From positions 42,512,106 through 42,576,105 of the forward strand of contig NC_089789.1 of the NCBI RefSeq assembly GCF_040412425.1: DNA of 64,000 nucleotides, given 5' to 3'. The position numbers and the translations under genes are program-made. The notes beneath the pieces are model-generated. The model ran no database searches and was not told the DNA's origin. It saw nothing but the letters and a program-made list of their open reading frames with translations. Shown piece after piece: positions 1 through 12,395 of the stretch (positions within the stretch are counted from its first letter, which is position 1; every line of letters starts with the position of its first letter). The stretch is from Macrobrachium rosenbergii. Taxonomy: Eukaryota > Arthropoda > Malacostraca > Decapoda > Palaemonidae.

Positions 1-102
1 CAGTGGAAATATCTGTTAAGATTTGAAATTAAGTAACTATATACTTTATAAAAAACAAAAGTTTCATTGAAGATTACTTAATGGAAACAGATGGCGTAAA
101 GA

Positions 103-106
<4 letters not shown>

Positions 107-186
<80 letters not shown>
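107..186. repeat. (CT)n microsatellite
   Basis: About 40 perfect units. Confidence 0.99.
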
Positions 187-189
<3 letters not shown>

Positions 190-675
190 TAGAGGACAGT
201 TTTGATCCCACGCAGCAACACAGTAGATATCACACAACTTTTCTTAGTGGAAGTGTTTCTTGATAGGACAAATCTGAGACAAAGTTAGCTTGAAATGCTG
301 AGATCATCTGAAAGATTTTAGGGCCTAATTATAAAACTGACCACAAATTTTTCATATATTTTCTTGTATTTTAAACTGTTATTGGTGGGGGAGTGTAAAA
401 TTAGTGGGAAGTGTTTATGTTCAAGGTGGTATTGTTAGGACAAAGGTTTAAGTCATACTACTTTCTTATAAATGAGTATTTGGGTAGCATATCTCCTGCA
501 ATGTCATATCTTGTGCTCTTCATCAGGAAATTAAGGGTTAAAAGTAAGTCTTTGATATTCATCCGTAGTTGGGGTAACTTGATGAAGGATCTGTTTACTT
601 GAAATGTTTTGGTTTGGGAGGGTCTCAAATTTCATAATCAGATTTGTTGAGCTCTAAAATTAAGTCCACTTTACA

Positions 676-678
<3 letters not shown>

Positions 679-770
<92 letters not shown>
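679..770. repeat. (CT)n microsatellite
   Basis: About 46 perfect units. Confidence 0.99.
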
Positions 771-773
<3 letters not shown>

Positions 774-1988
774 ATATGTTAGAATTGTTTATAAAATTAC
801 ATGTATTTGATGCAGAATTTCTAAAATTCTAGTTTCTTAGAATCTGTTTAGACCCAATTTGGTTTTGCCATCCTTTATAGAAAGAATTAAACAGTGTTGC
901 AAAGGTTTCTCTGTAAAATAAGTGTTTGATGGTGTTTATATCAGTACAGTATTTCAGTCTGGTGGATTACATAATGTGATTTGGCCATAATTTAATATAG
1001 AGCAAAGGCATATAAATATGAATGCAGTATACAGTATTTATTTCACACAGAGACGTAAATTTGGTAAATTTATTTGAAAGTTAAACATTTTATAACCTTG
1101 TTCATGTTGAAAGTTATAAACATGTTTTACTAGAATGCGAAGTATTTTTATGTACAGATTTGATTCCTAATTTACTGATGGCTCTAGGCACGTAAATTTA
1201 GTAAATTTAAAAGTTAAGAAATATTTTAGAACCTCGTTCGTGTTGAAAGTTATAAACATTGTATGTTTTACTAGAATGCAAAGCATTTTTAATTTACTGA
1301 GGGCTCTAGACACAAGGGGCTTGTGTTTCATGGAAGAGTTGAATCAAACTTAGATGATAAATGTGTATTTGGGTCAAACTTGACAAGTTATAATTTAGAA
1401 TAATAACCTGGGAACACTTTGGCAGATAGCGTTGGACGATACTTGGATGGGTTGTAAAGTTATAAGGTAAATCCAATTTTGATTGGTTTTACCTTAAAGG
1501 AGAATTGGCTAGTTCGTCTCAATGTTCATTGCTAAGCATGACTCACATTGCATTTGCCATGAATCCAGGTAATTAGTCCCTTGTATGTGGTTTTTGCTTT
1601 TTAGTTCACGAGGTCTCAAAATATTTGTGGGACTCATTGGAGCTCAGTGAAGTAGGGTTATCACTGAAGGAAGTTGAAATAGAATTTATTGATGAATCTA
1701 GATATAGATCCAGGATTCTTCTGAGCATTGATAGAGGTTTCAACTCTTAGTACTGCTGTGCTCTTGTTCAGGAGGTTAGACTGAGTATGCAGAGCAGATC
1801 TGATTAGTAACTGCCCTCAGTATAATGAATTAGTTTTATAATTAGGGTCTTTGACTTTTTTTTCCTTGTCTTTTGGGGTTTTTCATGGGTCTTGATTCTG
1901 CTACCTTGAATTGACAACTCCCGTTTGGTTCATGTTACAGTCCCAGGTGTATCTGTCTTCAGAATATCGGCTGGTATTGCTGCATCTT

Positions 1989-1990
<2 letters not shown>

Positions 1991-2075
<85 letters not shown>
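1991..2075. repeat. (CT)n microsatellite
   Basis: About 42 perfect units. Confidence 0.99.
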
Positions 2076-2079
<4 letters not shown>

Positions 2080-2425
2080 CTATTCCTCCTCCTCCTTGCC
2101 ACCAACCTCTCTACCTTCCTACTCTTTATTTAGACTTCATCTCTGCCTTTCTTTGCCATTTCTTTGTTCTTCTGTTATTCAGTCTCCCACTGTATAAACT
2201 GTCCAGTATTTGGTTTCACTGTACTGTTTTTCTCTTAATGTCACTCTCTCACACTTTTATATGCTTTATTCCAGTAGTATCATCTTCCAGCTATATCATA
2301 CATGCACTGACACTTCGTTCATGCTCCTCCTTGGCTTTTGATTTTTTAATTTTCATATTTTGACTTCCCTTTCTTTCAACTGTCAGTTTAGTAGGAGAAA
2401 AAGTCGTTTTCATCCTGGTTAAACA

Positions 2426-2426
2426 A

Positions 2427-2525
<99 letters not shown>

Positions 2526-2547
2526 TAATAATAATAATAATAATAAT
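2426..2547. repeat. (AAT)n microsatellite
   Basis: About 40 units with one interruption near 2520. Confidence 0.99.
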
Positions 2548-3362
2548 TCAAGAGGAGGATATGCTGTTCAGTCGTCAGTAATGTAAATTACTTTTTCATC
2601 AAGCCTCTTAATGATTACAGTACTGTATATAGGAAATTATTGGCCATAACGCATTATGTAATAACTGGATTTTTGCTCAAAACGGAACTGTAAAACAACT
2701 TGGGAGTGTTAAGCATGAATACAATCAAGATACTTGGTAATGGTGTACCTTATTTTTAACCACTATATTTGTAATTCTAATTTTATTTGAATTTTTTAGA
2801 GTAAAATATTTTTTAGTGTTTTGAATTAATATATCTTGATTGCCACAAGGGCATATTGCCATGAACTTTTGAATAAGAGGGCATAAGATAAATTCAGAGT
2901 CAGTTTTGACCGTAAATAGAAATCTAGACCTCTTAACATTTAAGTAAATGTAGCTAGAAATTGTGGTGTTATGCCAGGGAAGGTTTAAAAGGTCTAGGTA
3001 CCAGAGGTGGTAATTTTTATATAATGGGAATAATATAGCATGGAACTTTCCTGACTTTTCCAATGTTCAAAGACCTGAAGGTTTGGTTGGATCATCTTCA
3101 GTGATCCCAATGATTTCTTTATCACAGAAAGCAATTGCATATAAAGTGTTGATGTTAGGTAAGCCAGATGACAGCCACTAAACTAATCAACTTATTTGGT
3201 TGAGAGATACCAAGTTAGTTTTTCACGGTATTCCTGGATCGAGGAATGAAAAAATTATCTGGAAAGAAGTTTCTTTTTAGAAATGTCAATATCTTACATA
3301 CACTCCCAGGTTGTTGGTATTGGGGATTGGATAAACTGTTGACCTCGAATTTGCAAGGGAAG

Positions 3363-3364
<2 letters not shown>

Positions 3365-3454
<90 letters not shown>
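3365..3454. repeat. (CT)n microsatellite
   Basis: About 45 perfect units. Confidence 0.99.
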
Positions 3455-3456
<2 letters not shown>

Positions 3457-3515
3457 CCCCCGTTCTGTGATTTCCACTCTTTTCCACATTTGTAAGTTCT
3501 GCATCTTTCCTCAGG

Positions 3516-3520
<5 letters not shown>

Positions 3521-3601
<81 letters not shown>
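3521..3601. repeat. (CT)n microsatellite
   Basis: About 40 perfect units; last large microsatellite before the 20-kb gap. Confidence 0.99.
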
Positions 3602-3603
<2 letters not shown>

Positions 3604-3860
3604 ATTTCTGTTTAATTAATTTTTATCTGTCAATTTGAATATATATTCCTTAGGCTGTCATTCTCCAATGCCACTTTCTCAGTTTAAACCTACTTCTGTC
3701 CCTTTTATTAAATTACTGTCTTCGGAATATATCTAGTCAGGGGGATTGGAGAGAGAGAGAGAGAATTTGAGCGAGTTGAAAAATTGCATAGATATTGTAT
3801 ATTTTAAAGTTTTTAACTGTTTTTGTTATGGTAGAAAGTCGTATGCCTGATGCATTGCAG

Positions 3861-3977
3861 TGGCCATATTGGTGTCCCTCTCAACTTATTCCCCAATATT
3901 TTTAGACAGGCTTTCCCTCTCAAGCCGCGAAATCTGATAGGAAATGAATGAATTTGTCCCATGTGGGTTCGAAACCC
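3861..3977 (+). other. tRNA-like B box and T-arm, possible SINE relic
   Basis: GGTTCGAAACC at 3966-3976 matches the pol III B box and forms a 5-bp T-arm-like stem (gtggg/cccat). An A-box-like TGGCCATATTGG lies at 3861-3872, but ~94 bp upstream is too far for a tRNA. Weak. Confidence 0.25.
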
Positions 3978-4384
3978 ATCTGTGTTGGAGAATGTCTTAT
4001 TTCTTTTCAGATATGAATTTGTAATTGGAGAGTCTGTCCAAAAATATAGTGAAGTTAAGAGTTCACTATGGTTGTTATTAGTGAATGCATTCCAGTAATT
4101 TTTTTCTAGTATTTTTAGGTACTAATTTGTTTTATATGTAAGCTATTCGTTTTTGTTAAGTGATTATGTTCAATTGCAGAGAGGCATAATATGCGTTTGA
4201 CATAAGTGCAAAGATTGTGTAGGATGTATTTGAATTATGAAGTATATTGAAACATTTCTGGAAAGAATAAAAAACGCTTAATCTACGGACACTCGTTTAT
4301 TTAACCGTAAGAAAATATTTTCAGAAAGTTGGGGAAGGTTACTTTTGTCTTAAGAAAAAAAAAATTTATTTTTTTAACCCCTCG

Positions 4385-5860
4385 AAAAGCCTGCATTGCA
4401 ATGACCCGGGAAGGAGAGAGCGAGCAAAACTCTGTTCTCAGCAGGAGGCAGCCAAGAGAATGCAGCAGCCATAAAAAATCATCCATCAGATCCGAGGTGC
4501 TGCTTTACCACTTGAGTTTTGTAATTTGGGATTTATCTGGCTATTCTGAGATCTGTTAGAGCTCTCACTTGTGCTTTGTCAGCCATACTGCTTCTGTCGA
4601 CTTTGCCGCTGCTGAAGAACTCTTTTACCCTCATTGGGTAGGGTTTAGGTGGAAAATTCAAGTTCCAGGAAGTTACTTTGATGCACAGTAACACCAAAAG
4701 GTTTTGTCTTCGTTACTGTCAACGCAATCTTGAGCTTGTGTTCACAGGGTTCTGTAGCTGCTGTTAGGTATGGATTGAAACACCAAGGGGTACTGTGATT
4801 TGGTAGTCTACCCGTAGATTTCCACTGTCAAAATTACATTGTAGATCGTAAACTATGGCTTAACGCCGAAAGTATTTTCACAATGGACGAAAAAACTCAT
4901 AGGTCTACGAGTTCCAACCATAGTCTTTGATTACGTGGTTCCCGTTTTCTATTGAGAGTACACGAGAAACTTTTTCCCACATACTGTATGGGAAATATGT
5001 TGGTTTATTGTTTTCGTTTGTAAACCACCACTAGAAATCGAAACCTGGTTCTCGTTTTCTTTGGAATGTCACACCTTTACCATCATCCAACGTCTGGTAC
5101 TAGACTTTGGTCTAATATTCGATCTCATAGAAAACGGCCAGAAATTCACGCACGTTTAAAAGCGCAGCTTATCAAACGTTTCATGCGTAGCGGAAAAGGA
5201 TTATGGTGGCTGACAGTTTTATTAACTCAAAAGTGTTATTAATGCCAATGGGCTGCTAAGCAATGCCTCATTTTCTAGCTTTGGTTGATGTAAATAAACC
5301 GTATATAGCTAAATATCTCATATGATTTATTGTATGAATTATCAGCTGAATTTATTGTACGCTCCAATAACAAACCTGAATACGCGTAGCCTTCGACAAG
5401 TTTGGTTCATTCAAGCAGTGTTTTCGCCCAATGCAAAACACCTGGTTGCGTTCACTCGACTAATTTTGAACTTTTGAGCTTCGTTCAGCAAGTGTATGTA
5501 CTTAACGCATGTCAGCCAGGACACGTTCAATAGTCACACTGGCGAGTTGTGTGTGCCAATCTCAAAGCTCGCGTTTTCATGCCTTTTGTAGCATTGCCTC
5601 ACCTCGTCGTCAGCATTCAAGAACGTAGCATCAAATTCTGAATACATTTGGAAATTCCTATGTTCAGATGACCGTGGAAGATGCTGGTAAAGGTAGTCTA
5701 TGGTCTGGTAACTTTGGAATCATCTCAACCCAAGATACTTTGCTAATATCGATTGGCTCTGAGCATTTATCTCTGTAATTGAATACTTCTGAACTAATTT
5801 CACGTGTTCGTTTTGAACACTAATATATTCTGAACATTTTGCATATTTTCTTTCCAGTAT
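4385..5860 (+). repeat. Left arm of a large inverted repeat
   Basis: Matches the reverse complement of 10925-12395 over ~1.45 kb. The outer ~450 bp (4385-4850) is about 90% identical by eye (for example gcaatcttgagcttgtgttc shared); the inner part is diverged with indels but clearly collinear (shared agctttggttgatgta, tagctcgc..ttcatgc, catggaaga). No coding potential is seen. Confidence 0.8.
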
Positions 5861-8219
5861 GAGCATTTATTTTAGTAAGTATTGTTCTGACAACTTTGTT
5901 AGGATAGTTTATATGATCACAAGAGATACCAGATAATTTTGTGTAATGGATCCAAATATTGTAGGTTGTTCTAATCTGCATTTACAAAACTAATCTGATC
6001 TTTTGAAAGTTACAAAACAAAGTCACAAATGCTTTTTGATCTTTGAGAGTTTATGAAAATTTCTTCACTGATCAGTAACTGTACTGAACTCATTTTGTAT
6101 ATTCATGCGATCTCATAGTGTTTATTTTTACAAACTTAATCATATGGTACTTTTAATATGCTGAATAGCAGTTTTATACCATCTTAAGATCACTTCTGAA
6201 TTTATATCTGAATGTATTTAGACATTGGATTAGACAATTTATCCGCATCTGAATCTTAATACTTCTAAATTTATATCAATTTTAGACATTGGATTAGACA
6301 ATTTTGCAATCCGCATATCATAAAATCTCTTAAGGTATTTAAATGATTCTGAACATTTCTTGGTTGCGTAACTAAATGCTTTCTGTTCTTAAAAGTTAAT
6401 GTTTAATCAGACTTTTCAACACTTAATCCATTGTACTTCCCATGTGTAGGTTACAAATCTCTCAACATCCTACGAGTATCTAACGACAGGATTTTACCAG
6501 TAAACAACGATGAAAGGCTAAGGTAAATTTTATTGATATTATATAGTCACAAATTACCTTCACTCTACACAGCAAATGTAATGCGTTGCCAAAGACAAGC
6601 AGACGCAAGAGGACACTACAGGTCCAAACCATCCATTGCTCTGACGTCACGTCAGGAACCATGATGGATTTGGTTCAAGAATAGACAAGCACGACTATCT
6701 ACTATTCCGACCACCAGACTGAACCACGGTCAGTTATCAAATTCACGCAAAACATCAGCCACTTAGAAGTCTGTGTTGTGTAGTAAGTTTCCCAAAATCC
6801 ACCTCAAATGAATTACTTGTTTTTCCTTTTCGACATTTAAGCTTAAACAAATCCATGGAGACATAGCGTACCACATTCAAGCTATACCCCACGATACCAC
6901 TAAGACTGTGAAATTTATTATTATTGGGAAGGTAAACTGTTTAAAACAGCCTAGGGAACTACAGAGCTATGAGTAGTACTTCAAGCTAACGTAGTATGAT
7001 TTAATCACATTGCCATGATCTATTTGCTTTATTTCATCCGGTATGTTTCAAACTCCTAAATAATGTGCTGATCAAACTTTAAAAAAGCTATCAAACTTTA
7101 ACATAACTGTGACAGTACAGCATAGAAAAATCCATTCTGCATTAGGGAAAAAAATTCCGGTCTTTCCAAAAGTGTGTTTGCTTTTTTAGAGGTAAATTTC
7201 ATTCTAGAGTAAAACCGAACTTTGGAAATTATATTAACTTTGAAATTATATTAACTTTGGAAATTATTTCCTTAAAATAATCTCGAAATTGCTGTAGAAT
7301 GTCCAAGTTTAATCGTAACCCTTTTAACTAAAGGATAAAGTTGAATAATTCTAAAATTGTTGGTGTTACTACTGCTTCACAAAACTAGGAAATTTCAACA
7401 TCTTGATTTCATCATCAACCTAAAATCACTAATTCCTATCGCCCCAAAATTTAGCAATTTACCGAACTCAGTCAAGAAAGCTAGAAATCATAAAAAAAAA
7501 GTCCATTAAAATATTGTCTTTTTGGAGTAAAGATTCAAAATGAGAAAAAATGGACCTTTACTGAAACCTAAAATTTTTAAAATAGCTTTTTATTATCATA
7601 CTAAACTTCAGAAAGAAATGTAGCGATATTTCAGAAAACTGGTCAGTTTATTTAGACTATGTTAAATGAATATTTCACCTCTAAACATCTCAGTTTATTA
7701 AAGAAATTAGCTTCGATTTTCAAAATATTTTTAAGAAATTAGCTTCGAGATTTCCATATATTTTTCTTATACCTAATTTTAATTATTTAAGACCGAAAAT
7801 ACATTTTCAATATAAAGAATCTTGCCTGCGGAACGTACGAAAACATATTGCAAAATCTTGTGTGCGGAATACGTCCCATTAACAAACAAATTGGTATATC
7901 CCAGGAGTTTAGACCAAGTGTTGCTTTTATGTCAGAGTATTCAAACAAAATCTTCAGTTTTGTCAACGAGAGCGCTCTATTTTAATGACGTTTACAATCA
8001 CTGACGACCCAACTCTCAATTCTTACAGCAGTCATGGCCAACACACACTGTCCAGAACGACGAAAGACCAATCTTTAAAATAAATTAAGTGACTGAATGA
8101 ATAACAAAACTCTTATGGTAATAAAGAACAGCAAATTACGGGTGGAATACAAACCACCTGTGTCTTGGGTTGTAAAGTTTTTTTAGCGTTGGTAATTAAA
8201 TGCTGACTGCATAAGCCAC
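5861..8219. other. Loop of the inverted repeat, unique AT-rich DNA
   Basis: No gene, RNA gene or element recognised. Short direct repeats occur (ttagacattggattagacaatt twice near 6215-6302). ORFs of 60 aa here have no support. Confidence 0.5.
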
Positions 8220-10920
8220 AAATTATTCACTGTACAGGACTTAGCATGGAAAAAGCATCCCGAACCACAGGACTTTTACATTGAAAAATGAAAGAATTAT
8301 TTAGAATAGAAAAGTTACTCCAAAACATCACTTGGAAGGAAAAACGTTACTTTTGACAACAGGAGCTTGGAGAAAGGTTCCTGACAACAGGGACTGGAAG
8401 GAGAAGGTTACTCTGACAGCAGGAGCTGGAAGTAGGAAGTGATTCCTGATAACAGGAGCTGGAAGGAGAAAGTAACTCCTGACAAGCTGGAGGAGCTTAC
8501 CCTGGAACAGGAGGAAGGGAAATATTAACTCCTGACAACAGGAGCTGCTGGAAGGAAATAGTAACTCCTGACAACAGGAGCTGCTGGAAGGAAATAGTAA
8601 CTCCTGACAACAGGAGCTGCTGGAAGGAAATAGTAACTCCTGACAACAGGAGCTGCTGGAAGGAAATAGTAACTCCTGACAACAGGAGCTGGAAGGAAAT
8701 AGTAACTCCTGACAACAGGAGCTGGAAGGAAATAGTAACTCCTGACAACAGGAGCTGACAAAGAAGGACATAAGTAACCGACAACAGGAGCTGCTGAAAG
8801 GATACCCCTGACAGCTGACAACAGCTGCTCCTGACAACAGGATGATAGTAACTCCTGACAACAGGAGCTGACACGAAAAAGTTACTCCTGACAACAGGAG
8901 CTGACAAAGGGAAATAGTTAACCCCTGACAACAAGAAGACATGAAAGGAGATCCTGACAGTAGGAAGTGACGTAAAAAGTTATCCCTGACAACAGGAGCT
9001 GGCTGGAAGGAAATAGTTATCCCTGACAACAGGAGATCCTGGTAAAGGTGGCGGGAAAGGTTACCCCTGACAACAGGAGCTGCTGGAAGGAAATAGTTAC
9101 CCCTGACAACAGGTGGCAGCCCCTGCTGGAAGGAAATAGTTACCCCTGACAACCGGAGCTGCTGGAAGGAAATAGTTACCCACTGACAACAGTAGACATG
9201 AAAAGTTACCCCTGACAAGGAATAGAAACCCTGACCAGGTTTCTGACAACTGTTACTGCTGAAAGGAAATGGCAGAACTTATCTGACAACAGGTGGCAGC
9301 CCCTGACTGGAAGGAAATAGTTATCCTGACAACAGGAGCTGACTGGAAGGCGGGGAAAGTAACCCTGACAACAGGAGCTGTGGAAGGAAATAGTTAACCC
9401 TGACAACAGGAGCTGTGGAAGGAAATAGTTACCCCTGACAACAGGAGCTGTGGAAGGAAATAGTTACCCCTGACAACAGGAGGTGGCTGGAAAAGTTACC
9501 CCTGACAACAGGGGCAGGAAAAAGTTGTCTGACAATGGAGGGAAAAAGTAATCCCCTGACAACAGGAGCTGTGGCAGGGAAAAGTTAACTCCTGACAACA
9601 GGAGCTGGCTGGAAGGAAAAAGTTATCCCCTGACAACGGGAGGTGGCAGGAAAAAGTTATCCCCTGACAAAGGGAGGTGGCAGGAAAAAGTTATCCCCTG
9701 ACAAAGGGAGGTGGCAGGAAAAAGTTATCCCCTGACAAAGGGGCCGACAAGAAAAAGTTACCCCTGACAAGAACAAGTTACCCCCTGACAACAGGTGGTG
9801 GCATGAAAAAGTTACCACCTGACAACAGGAAGTGACAGGAAAAAGTTACCCGAGGTGCCAAGAAAAAGTTATCCCCTGACAAAGGGAGGTGCCAAGAAAA
9901 AGTTATCCCCTGACAATGGGAGGTGGCAAATTCACCTTAACTGCTACCTCTCATTAATCAAGTTTAATACCGATAACGGGATTTGGCGAGAAAAAAGGTA
10001 CTTGACCACAGGATGTGGTATGAAAAAAAAATTGTTCCTCTAACAGAACCTTGCACGAAAAGGGTATTCTTCGCCACGGCACTTCGTATAAACTATTGAA
10101 GGCCACGACAAAAACTGTAGAGGGTGGTATAAAAAAATTATTGTAGGCCGCAAGACAAAAAAATCAAGGAACCAGTACTTGGTCTGGAACCAGTACTTGG
10201 TGCCAAAGTACAGAATCTTGACCATAGGACTGCAAGAAAATTTAAAGAACTTGGCATGACAAAATTAACACATAATAACTTAGCATGACATTCCCTCAGG
10301 GTCACAGAGCTTTGAAGGAAACTCACTTGGACTACAAGATCTGTCATGAGAAAGTTGCTCATGGTGAGTGTCATAATTGGTGCTTACAGTCACAGAACTT
10401 CGAATGAAAAGGTTGCTCATGGTCATCGAACCTGTCATGAAAAAGTTGACTGCAAGTCCTTCAATTAAAGTACGCCTGACCACAAGGAATGGCAAAAGTT
10501 GTTGCTCATATCACTGGACTGGCATGAAAAGTTACCAAAGGCCAAAAAGCTCAGGTTGGAAAACTTTATCCTCACCAAATGAAATATATTACCCCTGACA
10601 ACTGCCTTCGACGTGAAAAAAAAACTGGTTTTCTATAGAAATAAAGTTACTAACGACCATACCCTTGGCATGAAAAGGTTACCCAAGGACATGGGAAGTG
10701 GCACGAAAAATCACTAGAGTGCCAAACGACATGACATTAAGGTTATTCAGTGCCACAGGACTTAGCACGAAAAAGTTACTCCTGCCAATTGGACTTCAAA
10801 TTTTTTCATGAATGCAGTTCTTGGAACGGTAGAATTATTTCTGACATCAGTACTTAGCATAAAAAAAAGTTTCTCCTGACAGCAGAAGATGGGAAGAAAA
10901 AGTTTACTCCTGTCCACAGG
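8220..10920. repeat. Hairpin-bearing minisatellite, ~33/36-bp unit
   Basis: Tandem units of the type ggaaggaaatagtaactcct + gacaacaggagctg(ctg). They are very regular from 8521 to 8760 (36-bp then 33-bp units) and progressively degenerate to 10920. Nearly every unit carries CTCCTGACAACAGGAG, a 6-bp stem with an ACAA loop; about two dozen cctgacaacagg copies are visible. Unit lengths divisible by 3 keep three minus-strand frames open (up to 296 codons), which is a repeat artefact. Confidence 0.85.
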
Positions 10921-10924
10921 ACAC

Positions 10925-12395
10925 AGTTTTCTCAATCTTTTCTATTTGCACTAAGCACACATTTCAGTTCAGATAATTAAACATTGTGAAATTTAGTTCA
11001 GAAAGCAATTAGTTACAAAATACATGTTCAGAACCTCTCAGTATTAACAAAATAGTTTAAGCCGAAACATTGCTTCCAAAGTTACAAAACCACAGACTAC
11101 ATTTACTAGATATCTTCCATGATAATCTGGACAAACTAATTCGAAAGGTATTAATTTGGTGCTACATTTGATCGAAAGCAGAACACGTGATGAGATAGTG
11201 TTACAAAAGCATGAAATTGCGAGCTATGATACGTTCCTACACAACCCCCTAGTAGTGGTTTAATGAACGTGCCCCTCCTGAAATACTCCAAGTAACCACC
11301 AGTTGAAAGAACTTCACCGTTCAAAGTCATTATTGAACACACAAGCTGCTTTACATTGGGTGAAAATTCCACTTGAACTAACAAATGTCAAAAGGCCTCA
11401 CGTATTCATGCTAGTCACTGCCTGGTGCATTAAATTCATTCAGGTAATTCAAACAATATTCAGCATTAAAATATCAGCTAAGGTTTAGTTACATCAACCA
11501 AAGCTAAAAAGAAGTCATTAAAATAGTCCATTGGCGTTTTTAACAGCTTCAAGCAAAACTTCCTGTCAGCTATGATCCAAATCTACCAAACATGAAATGC
11601 TGGATAACCTACATACTTTTAAATGTGTGAATTTCTAGCCATTTTCCAAGGGATTGAACTCTATAGATCTGTTCTCTTACAAGACGTTGGAAGAAAGTCT
11701 GAAGTGTGTAATATCAAAGATAATGAAGCCAGGTTCCTATGTCTGTTGGGGGTTTATAATCGACACCAAAATCCAGACCATTCTCTTACAATATATGAAA
11801 CAAGTCAGTTGTAAGTCTAAAAAGAAAACGTGAGCTAAGTTATCTTAACATATGGTTAAAAAACCGTAGACAAAGCGTCTTGTCTATAGTGAAAATACCT
11901 CTGGCTTAAGCCATAAGTTACAGTCCAGTGTTATTTTGACAGTGGAAATCAACGGGTAGACTACCAGATCACAGTACCCCTTGGTGTCTCAATCCATGCC
12001 TAACAGCAGCTACAGAACCATGTGAACACAAGCTCAAGATTGCGTTAACAGTAACTAAAAAACCTTTTGGTGCCACTGTACATCAAAGTAACTTCCTAGA
12101 AGTTGAATTATCCCTCTAAACCCTACCCAATGAGGGTAAAAGAGCTCTTCAGCAGTGGCAAAGTCAACAGAAGCAGTACGCCTGACAAAGCACAAGTGAG
12201 CTTAACAGATTTCAGAGTAGCCAGATAAATTCCAAATTACCAAACTCAAATGGTCAAGCAACATCTTGGACTCTGATGGATGATTATTTTATGGCTGCTG
12301 CATTCCCTTGGCTGCCTTCTGCGGAGAACACAGTTTTGCTCGCTCTCCCCTCCCAGAGCCATTGCAATGCAGACTCCGAGGAGTTTGCTTTATTA
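10925..12395 (-). repeat. Right arm of the large inverted repeat
   Basis: Reverse-complement partner of 4385-5860. Its inner edge abuts the degenerate minisatellite that ends near 10920. The outer edge ends near ccgaggagtttgc, where the left arm has cctcgaaaagcc. Confidence 0.8.

Noticed and set aside
8328..9218. 296-codon minus-strand ORF and two overlapping frames
   Set aside because: Translations of a 33/36-bp minisatellite; three frames are open at once, which shows the openness comes from the repeat period.
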